NCBI GenBank assembly: GCA_030388825.1
Contig: CP128835.1
Coordinates: 1,668,001 to 1,732,000, forward strand
Length of the DNA: 64,000 nucleotides
Direction of reading: 5' to 3'
DNA from: Rossellomorea sp. AcN35-11
Lineage (GTDB): Bacteria; Bacillota; Bacilli; Bacillales; Bacillaceae_B
Position 1 is the stretch's first letter. Each line of letters starts with the position of its first letter. The translations under genes and the position numbers were made by a program. Positions 51,207 to 62,908 of the stretch are shown piece after piece. The notes beneath the pieces are model-generated. The model was given only the letters and a program-made list of their open reading frames with translations, made no database searches and was not told the DNA's origin.

Positions 51207-51992
51207 ATGGCAGGTTCTACTTTAACAATTAAAGATCTTCATGTTGAGATCGACGGAAAGGAAATCCTGAAAGGGGTTAACCTTGAGATTAAAGGTGGAG
51301 AAATCCACGCGGTAATGGGTCCGAATGGTACAGGTAAATCGACTTTATCTTCTGCTATTATGGGTCACCCTAAATATGAGGTAACAAAAGGAAGCATCAC
51401 GTTTGACGGTGAAGATGTCCTGGAAATGGAAGTGGATGAGCGTGCCCGCGTAGGTCTATTTCTTGCAATGCAGTACCCAAGTGAAATCAACGGTGTAACA
51501 AATGCTGATTTCCTGCGCTCGGCAATCAACAGCCGTCGTGAAGAAGGAGAAGAAATTTCTCTAATGAAATTTATCCGCAAAATGGATTCTGAAATGGAAT
51601 ACCTGGAAATGGATCCGGATATGGCACAACGTTACTTAAACGAAGGGTTCTCCGGTGGAGAGAAGAAGCGTAACGAGATTCTTCAATTGATGATGTTACA
51701 GCCTAAGATCGCCATTCTTGACGAGATTGACTCTGGTCTTGATATCGATGCTCTTAAAGTGGTTTCAAAAGGTATCAATAAAATGCGCGGTGAAGATTTC
51801 GGCTGCTTGATCATCACTCACTACCAACGTCTTCTTAACTACATCACTCCTGATCATGTTCACGTTATGATGCAAGGACGCATTGTGAAATCAGGCGGGG
51901 AAGAATTAGCACAACGCCTGGAAGCAGAAGGATATGACTGGATCAAAGAAGAGTTAGGAATCAAAGACGAAACTGTCGGCCAAGAAGCGTAA
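51207..51992 (+). CDS. sufC: Fe-S cluster assembly ATPase SufC
   Basis: A 261-residue ABC-type ATPase of the SUF system. Walker A GPNGTGKST (38-46), signature FSGGEKKRNEIL, Walker B IAILDEIDSGLDIDAL and the switch histidine in LIITHYQRLL are typical of SufC, including the EIDSGLD form. It forms the SufBC2D scaffold complex in the cytosol, driving cluster assembly on SufB. CACGGAGGTATATACAC precedes the ATG. It heads sufC-sufD-sufS-sufU-sufB, the standard order of Bacillota. Confidence 0.97.
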   Translation: MAGSTLTIKDLHVEIDGKEILKGVNLEIKGGEIHAVMGPNGTGKSTLSSAIMGHPKYEVTKGSITFDGEDVLEMEVDERARVGLFLAMQYPSEINGVTNADFLRSAINSRREEGEEISLMKFIRKMDSEMEYLEMDPDMAQRYLNEGFSGGEKKRNEILQLMMLQPKIAILDEIDSGLDIDALKVVSKGINKMRGEDFGCLIITHYQRLLNYITPDHVHVMMQGRIVKSGGEELAQRLEAEGYDWIKEELGIKDETVGQEA

Positions 51993-52009
51993 GTGTTAGG
52001 GGGATGAAA

Positions 52010-54979
<2,970 letters not shown>

Positions 54980-55018
54980 CGCTCTCCTCTGGCTCTACCA
55001 AAGAATGGAGGAACCAAC

Positions 55019-56416
55019 ATGGCTAAGAAAGCGCCTGAGATCGGAGATTATAAATACGGTTTTAGCGATAAAGACGTATCGATTTTCCGTTCTAAACGTG
55101 GTTTAACGCGAGAAATCGTAGAAGAAATTTCCCGTATGAAAGATGAGCCTAAGTGGATGCTTGATTTCCGTTTGAAGTCACTTGAGCATTTCTATAATAT
55201 GTCTATGCCTCAATGGGGCGGAGACATGCAGGAACTGAACTTTGATGAAATCACATATTATGTGAAGCCTTCTGAAAAGTCAGAGCGCAACTGGGATGAA
55301 GTACCGGAAGAAATCAAGCAAACATTTGATAAACTTGGTATCCCTGAAGCGGAACAAAAATATCTTGCAGGTGTTTCTGCACAGTACGAATCTGAAGTTG
55401 TTTACCACAATATGCAGGAAGATCTTGAAGAGATGGGTATCGTATTTAAAGATACAGATTCCGCTCTTAAAGAAAACGAAGAACTTTTCCGTGAGCATTG
55501 GGCAAAGGTTATCCCACCGACGGATAACAAGTTTGCTGCCCTGAATTCAGCGGTTTGGTCCGGTGGATCTTTCATCTATGTTCCTAAGGGAGTTAAGGTG
55601 GATACACCTCTTCAAGCGTATTTCCGTATCAACTCTGAGAACATGGGTCAATTTGAACGTACGCTGATCATTGTGGATGAAGGCGCAAGCGTCCACTATG
55701 TAGAAGGTTGTACAGCACCGGTTTACACAACGAATTCACTTCACTCTGCAGTCGTTGAAATCATTATCAAGAAAGATGCGTACTGCCGTTATACGACGAT
55801 TCAGAACTGGGCTAACAATGTGTTCAATCTGGTTACGAAGCGTGCCGTTTGTGAAGCGAATGCAACGATGGAATGGGTCGATGGAAACATCGGTTCTAAA
55901 TTAACCATGAAATACCCGGCGGTCATCCTTAAAGGGGAAGGCGCCCGTGGTATGACATTATCCATCGCACTCGCAGGTAAAGGCCAGCATCAGGATGCCG
56001 GAGCGAAAATGATTCACCTGGCACCTAATACATCTTCTACGATCGTTTCTAAATCCATCTCCAAGCATGGTGGTAAAGTAACGTACCGTGGAATTGTACA
56101 CTTTGGCCGTAAAGCGGAAGGCGCACGTTCAAACATTGAGTGTGACACGCTGATCATGGATAACCAATCCACTTCCGATACGATTCCTTACAACGAAATT
56201 CTGAACGATAACATCTCGTTAGAACACGAAGCGAAGGTATCAAAAGTATCCGAAGAACAATTATTCTATCTGATGAGCCGTGGTATTTCAGAGGAAGAAG
56301 CAACAGAAATGATCGTAATGGGCTTTATCGAGCCATTCACGAAAGAACTTCCAATGGAATACGCAGTCGAAATGAACCGCCTGATCAAGTTCGAAATGGA
56401 AGGTTCAATCGGTTAA
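55019..56416 (+). CDS. sufB: Fe-S cluster scaffold SufB
   Basis: A 465-residue SufB. N-terminal [20 protein letters not shown], the beta-helix with [40 protein letters not shown] (containing the conserved cysteine) and [20 protein letters not shown], and the C-terminal [20 protein letters not shown] are hallmarks of SufB. It builds nascent clusters with SufC and SufD. The ATG follows GAATGGAGGAACCAAC. It is the last gene of the operon, with a terminator 12 bp after the stop. Confidence 0.97.
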   Translation: MAKKAPEIGDYKYGFSDKDVSIFRSKRGLTREIVEEISRMKDEPKWMLDFRLKSLEHFYNMSMPQWGGDMQELNFDEITYYVKPSEKSERNWDEVPEEIKQTFDKLGIPEAEQKYLAGVSAQYESEVVYHNMQEDLEEMGIVFKDTDSALKENEELFREHWAKVIPPTDNKFAALNSAVWSGGSFIYVPKGVKVDTPLQAYFRINSENMGQFERTLIIVDEGASVHYVEGCTAPVYTTNSLHSAVVEIIIKKDAYCRYTTIQNWANNVFNLVTKRAVCEANATMEWVDGNIGSKLTMKYPAVILKGEGARGMTLSIALAGKGQHQDAGAKMIHLAPNTSSTIVSKSISKHGGKVTYRGIVHFGRKAEGARSNIECDTLIMDNQSTSDTIPYNEILNDNISLEHEAKVSKVSEEQLFYLMSRGISEEEATEMIVMGFIEPFTKELPMEYAVEMNRLIKFEMEGSIG

Positions 56417-56428
56417 TCCATTATTAAG

Positions 56429-56460
56429 CTCCCTTGATTTTGATCAGGGGGAGTTTTTTC
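56429..56460 (+). terminator. Terminator of the suf operon
   Basis: CTCCCTTGAT pairs imperfectly with ATCAGGGGGAG and is followed by TTTTTT. Confidence 0.85.
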
Positions 56461-56499
56461 ATTGATTTTTTGTAAAGCTTTTTTGTTGAGTCGACATGT

Positions 56500-56680
56500 A
56501 AAAGCGTGGACCGTTCCTTTCGGCTTCAGGAACTTTCCCCAGGGAGGAAGTCTAGCTTCCTTGCGGGGTCTCGACTGTCTAGCTGCGGGCTTAGGGGTAA
56601 AGCCCGCAGCTTTTTAACCTTTCCTCTATTTCCACAGGAGTCAAGTACCTCCCGCTACCATCCATTCTCAGCTTTTAAAA
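56500..56680. repeat. Bacillaceae intergenic repeat with inserted hairpin
   Basis: A second, larger copy of the GC-rich element: TTCCTTTCGGCTTCAGGAAC, CAGGGAGGAAG, TTGCGGGGTCTCGACTGTC, then CCACAGGAGTCAAGTACCTC after a break. At the break lies a perfect 12-bp hairpin (AGCTGCGGGCTT/AAGCCCGCAGCT, 56581-56611) followed by TTTTT, which can act as a terminator. No gene is supported in 56461-56880. Confidence 0.55.
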
Positions 56681-56790
56681 GTTCTGACTTTCTAATGAAT
56701 GATAGACAATGTGGAAGGATCCGGCACACGCTGATTGGAAGGGCCCAGATAGATGAAGCGTTATAAAACAAAAGCTTAACTAAATCCCTG

Positions 56791-56807
56791 TGATTGTTCA
56801 ACAATCA
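56791..56807. promoter_or_regulatory. Palindrome upstream of yunF
   Basis: TGATTGT-TCA-ACAATCA is a perfect 7-bp inverted repeat 74 bp before yunF, ahead of a TATGATAAAAT stretch. It may be an operator; the factor is unknown. Confidence 0.3.
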
Positions 56808-56880
56808 ATTCAAACATAAGAATTTCCATCCCCCCTTTATGATAAAATGGACATGTTCATAATAAAGCAGGTGAATGCGG

Positions 56881-57724
56881 ATGATATACATAGGAGTAAC
56901 AGGGTGGGGAGATCATGATACCTTATATGAAAATGTCTCCCCCCAGAGATAAATTAAAAGAATATGGAGCCCATTTTCCCATCGTCGAAGTGGACACGAC
57001 CTTTTACGCCGTCCAGCCTCTCCGAAATGCTGAAAAATGGGTAAAAGAAACACCCAAGGACTTTAAGTTCATTGTAAAGGCGTATCAGGGAATGACCGGA
57101 CACCAGCGGGGGGAGATCCCTTTTGAAACAAAGGAAGAGATGTTCAATGCCTTTAAGGAATCCCTTGCCCCGTATGTGGACGCAGGTAAATTAGCAATGG
57201 TGCTGCTACAATTTCCCCCTTGGTACGATTGTAAAAAGGAGCATGTTGACTATATCCGGTACTGCAGGGAGCAATTAAAGGAATTTCCCCTGTCTTTGGA
57301 GTTCCGTCATCAAAGTTGGTTCAGACCGGAGTACAGGGATAAGACGTTAACGTTTATGAAAAAGGAAGGATGGATCCATAGCATCTGTGATGAACCTCAG
57401 GCAGGTGAGGGATCTGTACCGCGGGTCTTGGAAGCCACGCATGAAAATGCGACTCTTATTCGGTTTCACGGAAGGAATCTGTATGGGTGGAATAAACCGA
57501 ATGGAGGAGATTGGCGGGAGGTTCGTTATTTATATCGCTATAATCGTGCTGAATTAGAGGAGTGGATTCCACATATCCATCAGTTGCACGAGACCTCTAA
57601 CGACCTTTATATTCTCTTCAATAATAATTCAGGCGGAGATGCCGCTGACAATGCCAAAGAGCTCATTGAATTATTAGGTCTTGAATATGGGGGACTTGCA
57701 CCAAAACAACTGGATTTATTTTAG
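56881..57724 (+). CDS. yunF: DUF72 family protein (YunF), N-terminal frameshift
   Basis: A DUF72/YecE-type TIM-barrel protein. The intact N-terminus is MIYIGVTGWGDHDTLYENV from ATG 56881, which breaks at a C6 run (56939-56944); removing one C joins it to PRDKLKEYGAHFPIVEVDTT and the rest of the barrel, including LEFRHQSWFRPEYRD and ATLIRFHGRN. Without the repair the longest frame starts at ATG 56915 and loses the conserved first strand. The repaired protein of 280 residues matches YunF. Family function is unknown; some members are linked to nucleic-acid or tRNA contexts. yunE follows after 21 bp. Confidence 0.86.
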
Positions 57725-57745
57725 CTGACAGGAGATGAAAGACTG

Positions 57746-58570
57746 ATGGAATGGTTGGTACTTCTATCAATCGGACTTTTAGCAGGAGCAATAGGATCCC
57801 TTGTAGGACTTGGCGGTGGCGTCATCATTGTTCCTGGCCTTATTTATTTCGGTACATATACAAGCTTGATAGAAGGGATGAACCCTCAGACGGCTGTAGG
57901 GACCTCTCTGGTTATTATGATCTTCACAGGGTTATCTTCCACTCTGGCTTATTTAAAACACAAGACCGTCGATTATAAGAGCGGATTGATTTTCTTTGCA
58001 GGGAGCGGCCCCGGGTCAATACTCGGAGCATGGGTGAACAAGGGATTGAACATGGAGAGCTTTAATTTATACTTCGGCATCTTTATGATTCTGATCGCCA
58101 TTGTTCTTATGGTCCGGAACAGGTTAAAGCCCATTGAGAAATTCAAAGATGCTTCCTTTAAGAGGGCCTTCACCGATCCCAATGGAGAGACGTTCCATTA
58201 CGGATATCCTCCGATCTTAGGAGCGGCTATTGCCTTCGTCGTTGGATTTACGTCGGGGTTATTCGGTATTGGCGGAGGATCCCTGATGGTCCCTGCCATG
58301 ATCTTGATTTTTCTTTTCCCACCCCATGTTGCCGTTGCGACGTCCATGTTCATGATTTTTCTATCGGCATTGGTCAGTTCGGGAACACATGTAATGTTCG
58401 GGAATGTAAACTGGTTATATGCACTTGCACTCATACCGGGAGCATGGATCGGGGCTAAGTTCGGAGCCTATTTAAATACCAAACTGGAATCGAACGTTTT
58501 AGTCAGTGTTTTACGCATTATTTTAATACTTATTGGAATTCGACTGATTTATCAGGGGATTACAGGATGA
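57746..58570 (+). CDS. yunE: TSUP-family (TauE/SafE) membrane permease (YunE)
   Basis: A 274-residue DUF81/TSUP membrane protein with eight or nine helices in two homologous halves. The half-signatures are IGSLVGLGGGVIIVPGLIYF near the N-terminus and GFTSGLFGIGGGSLMVPAMI at about 165-190, each followed by TAVGTSL- or VAVATSM-type segments. Family members export or import sulfite, sulfoacetate or related organosulfur anions; the substrate here is not determinable. GGAGATGAAAG precedes the ATG. It lies between yunF and yunD in the conserved order. Confidence 0.9.
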   Translation: MEWLVLLSIGLLAGAIGSLVGLGGGVIIVPGLIYFGTYTSLIEGMNPQTAVGTSLVIMIFTGLSSTLAYLKHKTVDYKSGLIFFAGSGPGSILGAWVNKGLNMESFNLYFGIFMILIAIVLMVRNRLKPIEKFKDASFKRAFTDPNGETFHYGYPPILGAAIAFVVGFTSGLFGIGGGSLMVPAMILIFLFPPHVAVATSMFMIFLSALVSSGTHVMFGNVNWLYALALIPGAWIGAKFGAYLNTKLESNVLVSVLRIILILIGIRLIYQGITG

Positions 58571-58598
58571 TATACCTCCAAGTGGGAGTGAGCAATTC

Positions 58599-59951
58599 AT
58601 GAAGGAAACCATTCATATCTATCATACAAACGATCTTCACAGCCATTTTGAGCATTGGTCCAGGATCAGGGATTTTTTGAAGAGGAGGAAGCAATGGCAT
58701 CAGGAGGAAGGCGAGCCTGTTTATCTATTTGATATAGGGGATCATATGGACCGTTCCCATCCATTAAGTGAAGCGACTTTAGGAAAAGGAAACACTCATT
58801 TCCTGAATGAGGCCGGATTTGACGCTGTGACGATAGGAAACAACGAAGGGATTACACTGGACTATGATGATTTAGATCGTCTTTATGACGATGCAGCCTT
58901 TCACGTGATTGTAGGGAACCTGCTGGATAAGTCATCAGAGCTTCCGGATTGGGTAAAGACTCATCATATCTATCGCACCCAAAGTGGAATGAGAATAGGG
59001 GTCATTGGGTTGACTGCGTATTTCAAACCGTTCTATGAAGCCCTCGGATGGAACATTACATCACCGATGGATGAGCTTACGAAATTGGTGCAAGAGATTG
59101 ATCCCCAGGTGGATATGATCATCCTCCTTTCCCACCTGGGTATAAGAGACGACGAGTTGATCGCCGAACAATTTCCCGAAATTGACGTCATCCTTGGCGC
59201 CCATACCCATCATATTTTGCATCAGGGGAAGGATATAAAAGGGACAATGCTTGGTGCTGCAGGTAAATACGGTCATTACGTTGGCCACATGATGATTGAA
59301 GTTGATACGGTCACGAAGCAAATTACCGGGAAGAAGGCTCAGCTCTATGAGCATAATGAGCTCCCTCCTGTTAAGAATGAAGAGCTGGAGAGACTCAAGT
59401 GGTATCAGGAGGGAGAGGATTTATTAAGGAAAGAAGTCACATACCTTAAGGAATCATTACCTGTTGACTGGTTTAACCCGTCTCCGCTCCCCATTCTGTT
59501 GAGTGATGCCCTTCTTGAATGGTGCGGGGCTGATTGTGCCTTTCTGAATTCCGGTTTACTCATCGACGGGCTCAACCGAGGACCTGTGACCAAACAGGAT
59601 CTGCACAGGATTCTCCCTCATCCAATCAACCCTTGCCTCATCAGGATGAAAGGGGCAGAATTAAAGGAAATCATCAGACAGACATTTAATGACGAATGGC
59701 CTCATCTTCAGGTGAAAGGCTTGGGATTCAGGGGCAAAGTAATGGGAAGGTTTGTCTATACGAATATTCAACTAGTCGATCATGAAATCCTTATCGGTCA
59801 CAAACCGATTGATGCACAGAAAATATATAGGCTTGCCTTGCCTGACATGTTCACGTTTGGACATTTCTTTCCTGATCTTCAAAGACTCGAAAAAAAATAT
59901 TATATGCCTGAGTTTTTAAGAGATGTCCTTGAGTGGAAATTAAAGCGGTAA
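58599..59951 (+). CDS. yunD: Cytosolic metallophosphoesterase/5'-nucleotidase-like (YunD)
   Basis: A 450-residue enzyme with a metallophosphoesterase domain (HTNDLHSH, IGDHMDRSHP, IGNNEG in place of GNHE, LSHLGIRDDE, LGAHTHH) and a C-terminal 5'-nucleotidase domain. The second-motif histidine is changed to asparagine (GNNEG), which is usual for YunD proteins. There is no signal peptide, so it acts in the cytosol. AAGTGGGAGTGAGC precedes the ATG. Substrate unknown. A longer, typical-motif homologue lies at 35539. Confidence 0.9.
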   Translation: MKETIHIYHTNDLHSHFEHWSRIRDFLKRRKQWHQEEGEPVYLFDIGDHMDRSHPLSEATLGKGNTHFLNEAGFDAVTIGNNEGITLDYDDLDRLYDDAAFHVIVGNLLDKSSELPDWVKTHHIYRTQSGMRIGVIGLTAYFKPFYEALGWNITSPMDELTKLVQEIDPQVDMIILLSHLGIRDDELIAEQFPEIDVILGAHTHHILHQGKDIKGTMLGAAGKYGHYVGHMMIEVDTVTKQITGKKAQLYEHNELPPVKNEELERLKWYQEGEDLLRKEVTYLKESLPVDWFNPSPLPILLSDALLEWCGADCAFLNSGLLIDGLNRGPVTKQDLHRILPHPINPCLIRMKGAELKEIIRQTFNDEWPHLQVKGLGFRGKVMGRFVYTNIQLVDHEILIGHKPIDAQKIYRLALPDMFTFGHFFPDLQRLEKKYYMPEFLRDVLEWKLKR

Positions 59952-60007
59952 ATGTTTCACCGTTTCCTTCCTTCCGTCATACATATGAGGGAAAGGAGCG
60001 ATGAAAC

Positions 60008-60310
60008 ATGATGAATGTATCTCCGATTACCATTCAGGGACATACCTTTACAGCGATTTCTGTTGAACTTCCCAAAACCAATCTTCTCGTCGTGACGAGT
60101 GAACTAGGATATATAATGTGTGGAGCACTTGACGTAGCGTTGCTTAATGAGAAGTTAAAAGACAGAGGGATAATTGCAGGAAGAGCGGTCGGCGTGAAAA
60201 CCATCGAACAGCTTCTCGATGCTCCGCTTGAGTCCATCACGCATGAAGCGGAAAATCGGGGCATCACGCCTGGAATGATCGGACGGGATGCGTTGCTGAA
60301 GATGATATAG
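60008..60310 (+). CDS. yunC: DUF1805 family protein (YunC)
   Basis: A 100-residue protein with the DUF1805 fold, VVTSELGYIMCGALDVALLN and DRGIIAGRAVGVKTIEQLLD being its core. The conserved cysteine in MCGALD suggests a possible metal or redox site. Structures of the family show an uncharacterised dimeric fold; no reaction is known. AAAGGAGCGATGAAAC precedes ATG 60008; ATG 60011 is equally possible. It closes the yunF-E-D-C cluster. The 60311-60596 gap that follows contains only the promoter of the next gene. Confidence 0.87.
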   Translation: MMNVSPITIQGHTFTAISVELPKTNLLVVTSELGYIMCGALDVALLNEKLKDRGIIAGRAVGVKTIEQLLDAPLESITHEAENRGITPGMIGRDALLKMI

Positions 60311-60515
60311 GCATGGAACCAGTTGCTTTAATGGCGGCTGGTTTTTTGTTGTATATGGACCAATTCCCATGCCATGTACCACACCAGTCAAATGCTGAAT
60401 TGATCCTATAGAATAAAGCGCACATAGCAAATGGAAATTTAGTCCATCTCTCCTTAAGGGAGCATTTTACTGTATTATTCCAATATTCTTTCATGAATAT
60501 TTAACAAAATACACC

Positions 60516-60543
60516 TTGCATGTACATTTATATCCTTTATAAT
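60516..60543 (+). promoter_or_regulatory. Sigma-A promoter of the HD-GYP gene
   Basis: TTGCAT (60516-60521) and a perfect TATAAT (60538-60543) are 16 bp apart, 50 bp before the start codon. Confidence 0.7.
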
Positions 60544-60596
60544 GGAGATACTAGGAAATTTTGTCGAAAAATGAAAGAATTACATAGGAGAATTCT

Positions 60597-61706
60597 ATGA
60601 GGCTTATATCCACTAGGGCTTTGAAACCGGGCATGGTTCTAGCTACAACCGTATATAATTTGAGAGGTCAAGCTTTAATACATGATAATGTTCCCATAAC
60701 AGAACGCATGATTTTCAGATTGCAGGAGCTTAGCATCCAATATGTATATATTGAAGACTCACTTTCGAAGGGAATCCAAGTCAAAGGTACCGTTTCGAGT
60801 AAAGTGAGACAGCAGGCTGTGAACAATATAGAGACGGCCTTTAAGCAGTTAAGCTCATCTAAAGCCACTCCAAGTGTCCTCATGATTGAAAATAGTGCCA
60901 AGCAATTGAAGCAGGTGATTGATGTAGTCCTGTCCGAAGTAAAGGGAAACCATGATCTCCTCACCATTTTGACAGATGTTTTCACATACGACTCCTATAT
61001 CTTTCATCATTCATTTAACGTAACTTTATACACGCTTTCCATCGGTCTTGAGCTTAAGCTTTCCACTAAACAGCTCGAGCAGTTGGGAGTAGGAGCCATA
61101 TTGCATGATATCGGAAAGATGCTCGTTCCTGAAGAAATCCTCCTGAAGCCGGGCAAGCTTACAGAAGATGAGTTTTATGAGATCAAGAAGCATTCTGAAC
61201 ATGGTTTTGAGATTCTGAGGCAGCTTCATTCTGTGTCTTTGATCATTGCACACTGCGCCTACCAGCATCATGAGAGGCTTGATGGCTCAGGTTATCCAAG
61301 GGGACTCAAGGGAGAAGATATCCACCCCTTTGCAAAAATCATCGCCGTCGCCGATGTATTTGACGCTATGACGTCTAATCGTGTGTATCGGAAAGCCATG
61401 CTCCCCCATCAAGCACTTGAAGTGTTATATGCAGGCAGCGGCACGCTTTTCGACCCAGCCGTGATTGAAGCTTTCAGGTCTTCGGTTGCCATTTATCCAA
61501 ACGGGATGGTGATCGAGCTGAATGACGGCCGTATAGGAATTGTGACGCATCAAAATAAAGGAGTGACCGATCGGCCGGTGATACGGATCATCGAAGAAGG
61601 TGGAGACGAAGTAGCTCCTTATTCACTCGATTTAAGCAAGGAACTGGACAAGGTCATCATCGGATTTGATCCGGATTATGAACCGCAATCTCTTAAAATT
61701 AAATAA
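60597..61706 (+). CDS. HD-GYP domain phosphodiesterase
   Basis: A 369-residue cytosolic HD-GYP protein. The N-terminal 110 residues are a DUF3391-like helical region; the catalytic domain has HHSFNVTLY, ILHDIGK (His170, Asp171, Lys174), LKPGKLTEDEFYEIKKHSEHG, HHERLDGSGYP (224-234) with the GYP loop intact, and VADVFDAMTSNRVYR. All metal and GYP residues of c-di-GMP phosphodiesterases are present, so hydrolysis of cyclic di-GMP to pGpG or GMP is likely. AGGAGAATTCT precedes the ATG. It separates yunC from yunB, genes I recall as neighbours in B. subtilis. A C-terminal PilZ domain is absent. Confidence 0.88.
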   Translation: MRLISTRALKPGMVLATTVYNLRGQALIHDNVPITERMIFRLQELSIQYVYIEDSLSKGIQVKGTVSSKVRQQAVNNIETAFKQLSSSKATPSVLMIENSAKQLKQVIDVVLSEVKGNHDLLTILTDVFTYDSYIFHHSFNVTLYTLSIGLELKLSTKQLEQLGVGAILHDIGKMLVPEEILLKPGKLTEDEFYEIKKHSEHGFEILRQLHSVSLIIAHCAYQHHERLDGSGYPRGLKGEDIHPFAKIIAVADVFDAMTSNRVYRKAMLPHQALEVLYAGSGTLFDPAVIEAFRSSVAIYPNGMVIELNDGRIGIVTHQNKGVTDRPVIRIIEEGGDEVAPYSLDLSKELDKVIIGFDPDYEPQSLKIK

Positions 61707-61722
61707 ATTTTTTTGCGTTAAA

Positions 61723-61765
61723 CCCCTCTTACCGAGCATACAAATAGCTTGTAAGGGGGGATTTT
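61723..61765 (+). terminator. Hairpin overlapping the yunB ribosome site
   Basis: CCCCTCTTAC (61723-61732) pairs with GTAAGGGGGG (61751-61760), one G.T, and is followed by ATTTTTG. The 3' arm contains the yunB ribosome site, so the element may end the HD-GYP transcript, sequester yunB translation, or both. Confidence 0.6.
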
Positions 61766-61766
61766 T

Positions 61767-62531
61767 GTGTCAAAGTTTAAAACATACAAACCCCGAAGAG
61801 GAGGGCCGCTGCCTTTTCGATATGTGATGATCATTACGATTCTTTTCTTTATGATTTCTACCGGGTTCGGATTGTGGATCATCAATAAAGGTCTGAAACC
61901 GACACTGCTTGCTTACGCTGAAACCCAGACGAGCAGGATCGGCACACTGGTGATCAATAAAGCGATTAACAAAAAAATTGCCGACGTTCTTGATATTTCG
62001 GATATCGCCGAAGAAGTGAAGAACACGGAAGGCGATATTGTTTCATTTAAATACAATACGCAGACCATCAACCGGGTCCAGGCAGAAATCACAAACTTAG
62101 TACAGCAGAACCTTCAAGAAGCGGAGGAAGGGAATTTAGAGAACTTGGAATTCATCACTGAAGTAGAGATTGATGAGGGGGAATCCAAGCAAACGAAAGG
62201 GATCACTTATTCGGTGCCTCTAGGTCAGGCGACGAACAACGTGTTACTCGGTAACCTGGGACCAAAAGTGCCCATCCGCTTTCATTCGATCGGGGATGTA
62301 CGCTCTGATATTAAAACGACCGTAGAACAGTTCGGAATTAACAATGCCGTCGTAAAGGTTTTTGTAGAGCTTGAAGTCAATGTTCAAATCATTATCCCGT
62401 TTGCCACGAAAACGGAAACTATAAAACAGGATATCCTGGTTGCCATGGGTACCGTTCACCTGGATGTACCACAGTTTTATAACAATGGAGGAGGGGAATC
62501 CAGCCCGTCCATTGAAATTCCCACAAATTAG
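61767..62531 (+). CDS. yunB: Sporulation protein YunB
   Basis: A 254-residue sporulation protein. A basic start (SKFKTYKPRRGGPLPFRYVM) precedes one transmembrane segment (about 18-40), then a soluble region with TNNVLLGNLGPKVPIRFHSI, INNAVVKVFVELEVNVQIII and PQFYNNGGGE, all typical of YunB. It starts with GTG 61767 behind AAGGGGGG. B. subtilis yunB is expressed in the mother cell under sigma-E and is needed for normal spore formation. The ribosome site is buried in a hairpin. No sigma-E promoter was found with confidence. Confidence 0.93.
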   Translation: MSKFKTYKPRRGGPLPFRYVMIITILFFMISTGFGLWIINKGLKPTLLAYAETQTSRIGTLVINKAINKKIADVLDISDIAEEVKNTEGDIVSFKYNTQTINRVQAEITNLVQQNLQEAEEGNLENLEFITEVEIDEGESKQTKGITYSVPLGQATNNVLLGNLGPKVPIRFHSIGDVRSDIKTTVEQFGINNAVVKVFVELEVNVQIIIPFATKTETIKQDILVAMGTVHLDVPQFYNNGGGESSPSIEIPTN

Positions 62532-62545
62532 TTATGAATAAAAAG

Positions 62546-62574
62546 TTGTCAAAAGAATGATAGTTTGTTATATT
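62546..62574 (+). promoter_or_regulatory. Sigma-A promoter of the lysine-riboswitch transcript
   Basis: TTGTCA (62546-62551) and TATATT (62569-62574) are 17 bp apart. Transcription should start near 62581, just ahead of the aptamer. Confidence 0.75.
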
Positions 62575-62597
62575 AATAAAGAAAATTTTATAACACA

Positions 62598-62800
62598 CCA
62601 CATCATCAGTCCGATGGGGTAGAGGTGCAGGGTTCAAGAGTAAGCTGTTTGAGGATGACAACGAAGAGAACAGCCGGAAGGGAACTTATGCCGAAGTAAA
62701 TAAGCAGGTCAATTGTTTATTTGCTGGGGTTATCTTGAAGAAGGATAACACTGTCATTATAGGGGTATCTCTATAATGGGGAGCTACAGATCGTGATGGA
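62598..62800 (+). promoter_or_regulatory. Lysine riboswitch (L-box)
   Basis: The aptamer shows the conserved blocks of the L-box: GGTAGAGGTGCAGGGTTCAA, AGAGTAAG, GGAAGGGAACTTATGCCGAA, a hairpin with AAATAAGCAGG and TTATTTGCTGGGG-like arms, and the closing GTGATGG pairing to CATCA near the start. It sits 110 bp before an NhaC-family gene, with a terminator between. Lysine would switch off transcription. Confidence 0.93.
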
Positions 62801-62817
62801 GCACTTACGTTACTAAC

Positions 62818-62854
62818 AAAGGTAATGATAGTTTCTCTATCGTTGCCTTTTTTT
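62818..62854 (+). terminator. Terminator of the lysine riboswitch
   Basis: AAAGGTAATGATAG pairs with CTATCGTTGCCTTT (two G.T) over TTTCT, followed by TTTTTTT. It is the expression platform. Confidence 0.93.
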
Positions 62855-62908
62855 ATTATCCTCTGTCATGCTACATGGTTCCCCCCTATCAATTAGGAGG
62901 AGGACATT

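Noticed and set aside
62532..62700. Continuation of yunB past its stop
   Set aside because: The sequence is the leader of the lysine riboswitch transcript; yunB has its normal length and C-terminus.
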